Source: Paenibacillus sp. 37
GTDB taxonomy: Bacteria; Bacillota; Bacilli; Paenibacillales; Paenibacillaceae
Length of the DNA stretch: 64,000 nt
NCBI RefSeq assembly: GCF_008386395.1
Contig: NZ_CP043761.1
Coordinates: forward strand, 5,952,001-6,016,000
Direction of reading: 5' to 3'
Shown here: in pieces, positions 61,315-64,000 of the stretch
Numbering within the stretch: the first letter of the stretch is position 1
How the letters are laid out: each line of letters opens with the position of its first letter
Made by a program: the position numbers and the translations under genes
The notes under the pieces: generated by a model
What the model saw: only the letters and a program-made list of their open reading frames with translations
Told to the model about the DNA's origin: nothing
Databases searched by the model: none

Positions 61315-63285
61315 CTATACCGACCCCCTTAACGACGCTTCGGTACGTTTAATTTCGTCGACCGGAATGTAATAATCCGTATCGTATGAGAATGAACGGG
61401 CGATCATACAGATCCCTACGCCAGCGAGTCCGAGAATTGCCATCCACAGCCATCCGAAGACAAAGCCGAAACCAGCGATGAACCAGAAGACAGACATGAT
61501 GAACGGAATTCCAGAGTTCTTCGGCATATGAATCGGCTCAAGCGGTTGCTCTGGCGGATAGATGCCTTTGGCACGACGTTCTTTCTCTTCCCACCACTCA
61601 TCAATATCATCTCCGCGCGGTGTAACGGCGAAGTTGTATTCAGGAGCTGGTGAAGGAATTGACCACTCCAGCGTACGGCCATCCCATGGATCGGCAGGAG
61701 CTTTGAGTGATTTGTATTTGCGAATACCGTCTGCAATTTGTGCAACTTGGAACAGGAATCCGACCCCCATCAGGAATGCCCCGATTGTGGATACGAAGTT
61801 CAGTTCCCACCAGCCAGTATCCCAGCCGTATGTGCTCAGACGACGTGTCATACCCATCAGACCGACAGCGTACTGCGGCATGAAGCAGACATAGAAACCA
61901 ATATTCCAAGTCCAGAATGCCCATTTGCCCAGTTTCTCTTCGAGTTGGAAACCGAACATTTTAGGCCACCAGTAGTACAGACCTGCGAAGTATCCGAAGA
62001 CAACGCCACCGATCAACACCTGGTGGAAGTGGGCAATCAGGAAGTAACTGTTGTGGAACTGGAAGTCAGCAGGAGCAACGGATAACAGAACGCCTGTCAT
62101 ACCCCCAACAATAAAGCACGGGATAAAGGCAAGTGTCCACATCATCGGAGTCGCCATGCGAATCCTTCCTCGATACATGGTAAACAGCCAGTTGAATATC
62201 TTAACCCCTGTTGGAATAGCAATCAACATCGTAGTTACGGCGAAGAATGCATTCACGTCTGCTCCAGAACCCATCGTGAAGAAGTGATGCGCCCATGTGA
62301 AGAAGGACAGGAAGCTGATGATCAACATTGCGAATACCATCGACTTGTAGCCAAACAGTTTTTTCCGAGAGAAGGTACTTACAATCTCGGAGAACACACC
62401 GAATGCCGGCAAGACGACAATGTATACCTCAGGGTGACCCCACATCCAGATCAAGTTGATATACATCATTGGGTTACCGCCCAGATCAAGTGTGAAGAAA
62501 TGCGCCCCGGCAAACCTGTCGAGGAATAACAATGCAAGTGTCACGGTCAAGATCGGGAAAGCAAACAAGATAATGATACAAGTCGAGAATACCGACCATG
62601 TGAACATCGGCATTTTCATCCATCTCATGCCTGGCGCACGCATTTTAATGATGGTAACCAGGAAGTTGATACCGGTAGCCAGGGAACCGATACCCGATAT
62701 CTGAATACCCCATATATAGAAGTTCTGTCCTACCCCAGGGCTGTGCGACAGCTCCGATAGAGGCGGATAACTCAGCCATCCTGCATCCGGTGAACCCCCG
62801 ATAACGAATGACAGGTTAAACAGCATTGCTCCCAGGAAGAATAACCAGAAGCTCAGTGCATTCAGGAACGGGAACGCAACGTCCCTTGCTCCGATCTGTA
62901 ATGGCACGATAACGTTAAATAGACCAAACATAAATGGCATCGCCATGAACAGAATCATGATCGTGCCGTGAGTTGTGAAGACCTGATTATAATGCTCAGG
63001 ATTCAGAAATTCATTGTTAGGCATAGCTAGCTGAAGGCGCATCATTAGCGCATCCACACCACCACGGAATAACATGATAATGGAAGCGATGATATACATG
63101 ATACCGATCTTTTTGTGATCGACAGTCGTTAACCAGTTACGCCAGAGCCAGCCCCATTTTTTGAAATAAGTTAGCACCGCTACAATAGTAATCATGGTAA
63201 TACCGATAGCTACCATCGCACCATAAATGAGCGGATCACCGGTTACGAAAAACTCCGATGCAAACTCTTTAAGTCCCTCTAACAT
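61315..63285 (-). CDS. qoxB: Quinol oxidase subunit I (QoxB/CyoB)
   Basis: 656 residues, about fourteen membrane helices. Haem- and copper-ligand motifs: THGTIMILFMAMP (haem a His), WMWGHPEVYIVVLPAFG (CuB His cross-linked to Tyr), TWAHHFFTMG (CuB pair) and AHFHQVLIGG (haem ligands). The long C-terminal extension and the absence of CuA in its partner mark a quinol rather than a cytochrome c oxidase. It is the proton-pumping terminal oxidase of aerobic growth. GGAGG six bases before the ATG. Confidence 0.94.
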   Translation of the reverse strand: MLEGLKEFASEFFVTGDPLIYGAMVAIGITMITIVAVLTYFKKWGWLWRNWLTTVDHKKIGIMYIIASIIMLFRGGVDALMMRLQLAMPNNEFLNPEHYNQVFTTHGTIMILFMAMPFMFGLFNVIVPLQIGARDVAFPFLNALSFWLFFLGAMLFNLSFVIGGSPDAGWLSYPPLSELSHSPGVGQNFYIWGIQISGIGSLATGINFLVTIIKMRAPGMRWMKMPMFTWSVFSTCIIILFAFPILTVTLALLFLDRFAGAHFFTLDLGGNPMMYINLIWMWGHPEVYIVVLPAFGVFSEIVSTFSRKKLFGYKSMVFAMLIISFLSFFTWAHHFFTMGSGADVNAFFAVTTMLIAIPTGVKIFNWLFTMYRGRIRMATPMMWTLAFIPCFIVGGMTGVLLSVAPADFQFHNSYFLIAHFHQVLIGGVVFGYFAGLYYWWPKMFGFQLEEKLGKWAFWTWNIGFYVCFMPQYAVGLMGMTRRLSTYGWDTGWWELNFVSTIGAFLMGVGFLFQVAQIADGIRKYKSLKAPADPWDGRTLEWSIPSPAPEYNFAVTPRGDDIDEWWEEKERRAKGIYPPEQPLEPIHMPKNSGIPFIMSVFWFIAGFGFVFGWLWMAILGLAGVGICMIARSFSYDTDYYIPVDEIKRTEASLRGSV

Positions 63286-63306
63286 TGGGGGCCTCCTTTC
63301 GAATCT

Positions 63307-64000
63307 TTAGTTAGCACTCTTGTCCTCGTCTTGATTGGACGTATCCGTTGCATTTTGAATGGCTCCAGAAGCTTCTTTTGAAGTTCCATGCTTACTGTGA
63401 GCACTTTGACCATCTACAACATACTTGGTCACAATATTTTGGAACAATCCTTCTGGGAAAGCAGAATAATAAGCAACGTTGCTTGTTCCTGGCTCAGCCA
63501 GTGCTTTGTAACCTTCTGTAGTCAAAGCTTGAGAACTCTGTTTCACTTCAGCTACCCAATTGTCAAAATCTTCGTCCGATGTAGCATTCACATCAAAACG
63601 CATTTCTCCAAAATGCTCACCTGTGAAGTTAGCGCCTGAACCCCAGTACTTGCCTTCATGATCTGCCTGCAGATACAAGGTCATCGCCATACCCGACATC
63701 GTATAAATCTGTCCTCCAAGTTGCGGAATCCAGAATGAATTCATCGGTGAATCCGCAGTGAGTTCAAATTTCACAGGCCGGTCTGCCGGAATATTCAACG
63801 TATTAACCGTTGCAATTCCTTGTTCTGGATACATAAACAGCCATTTCCAGTCCAGTGAAGACACTTGGATGGTAATTGGTGCTTTCTCGTGAGCCAACGG
63901 CTTTGAAGGTTCCAGAACATAAGTGTAACGAATCGTTACAATTGCAAGTATCCCAATAATAATAATTGGAATGGTCCACCAAACAACCTCCGCTTTGGTG
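63307..64000 (-). CDS. qoxA: Quinol oxidase subunit II (QoxA/CyoA), N-terminus beyond window
   Basis: The frame is open through the window end; visible residues begin in a membrane helix (WWTIPIIIIGILAIVTIRY) and continue into the periplasmic cupredoxin domain (QVSSLDWKWLFMYPEQGIATVN, DSPMNSFWIPQLGGQIYTM). The CuA cysteine motif of cytochrome c oxidases is replaced by GSGANFTGEHFGEM, so this is a quinol oxidase. The acidic C-terminal tail (TDTSNQDEDKSAN) is poorly conserved. An internal ATG at 63897 gives a shorter frame and is not the real start. Confidence 0.9.
   Translation of the reverse strand, partial: TKAEVVWWTIPIIIIGILAIVTIRYTYVLEPSKPLAHEKAPITIQVSSLDWKWLFMYPEQGIATVNTLNIPADRPVKFELTADSPMNSFWIPQLGGQIYTMSGMAMTLYLQADHEGKYWGSGANFTGEHFGEMRFDVNATSDEDFDNWVAEVKQSSQALTTEGYKALAEPGTSNVAYYSAFPEGLFQNIVTKYVVDGQSAHSKHGTSKEASGAIQNATDTSNQDEDKSAN

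Overview
The window looks like chromosomal DNA of a Paenibacillus species (Firmicutes, moderate GC). This is inferred from the gene set: a sigma-B partner-switching module, SLH and LPXTG surface proteins, YkpA, CvfC/YpgR, YthAB-type cytochrome bd, Qox quinol oxidase, and ROK-type XylR with xylAB. There are no rRNA or tRNA genes, CRISPR arrays, transposases or phage genes. The only mobile-looking sequence is a short hairpin element with terminal inverted repeats between xylA and xylB.

Layout. 1-792 is the N-terminal part of a CorA-like transporter. 924-10133 (minus) is a signalling block: a receiver-PP2C phosphatase (RsbY-like), a large HAMP-GAF hybrid histidine kinase with three receivers (RsbK-like), a CheR-type methyltransferase (RsbM-like), a second REC-kinase-REC hybrid, then rsbV-rsbW-sigB. 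Five promoters of the form GTTTSR-N13/15-GGKTAW lie in front of rsbV, a YflT-like stress protein, a DUF948 protein, a DUF1328 membrane peptide and, 40 kb away, an alpha/beta hydrolase. They outline a local sigma-B regulon.

12.7-26.5 kb carries an SH3-like secreted protein, a Mn-type CDF exporter, ABC-F YkpA, an MBL-fold hydrolase, a cytochrome bd operon flanked by two tiny membrane proteins, a PAS histidine kinase divergent from an OmpR-type regulator, and CvfC. 26.5-28.5 kb is a lysine riboswitch with terminator in front of lysP. 28.7-37.9 kb is a cell-surface region: class D sortase, a 1.5-kb-residue LPQTG adhesin, a transglutaminase-like protein and an SLH/PepSY protein. 38-43 kb holds an alpha/beta hydrolase, a KDPG aldolase and a two-gene glycosyltransferase operon. 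43-48 kb is xylose use: xylB, xylA and divergent xylR, with an operator and a cre site.

48-55 kb holds a redox pair (NrdH-like glutaredoxin and TrxB), a ZIP transporter, a stress hydrolase, a P1B-4 metal ATPase behind a Fur-like box, and MetY. 55.6-60.1 kb is an unsaturated-uronate operon (kduI, DeoR regulator, kduD, TIM-barrel isomerase) with three 10-bp-phased TGAAC repeats as probable operator, followed by an MDR oxidoreductase. 60.4-64 kb is qoxABCD, cut by the window end inside qoxA. Most genes are on the minus strand, and intrinsic terminators mark nearly every unit.
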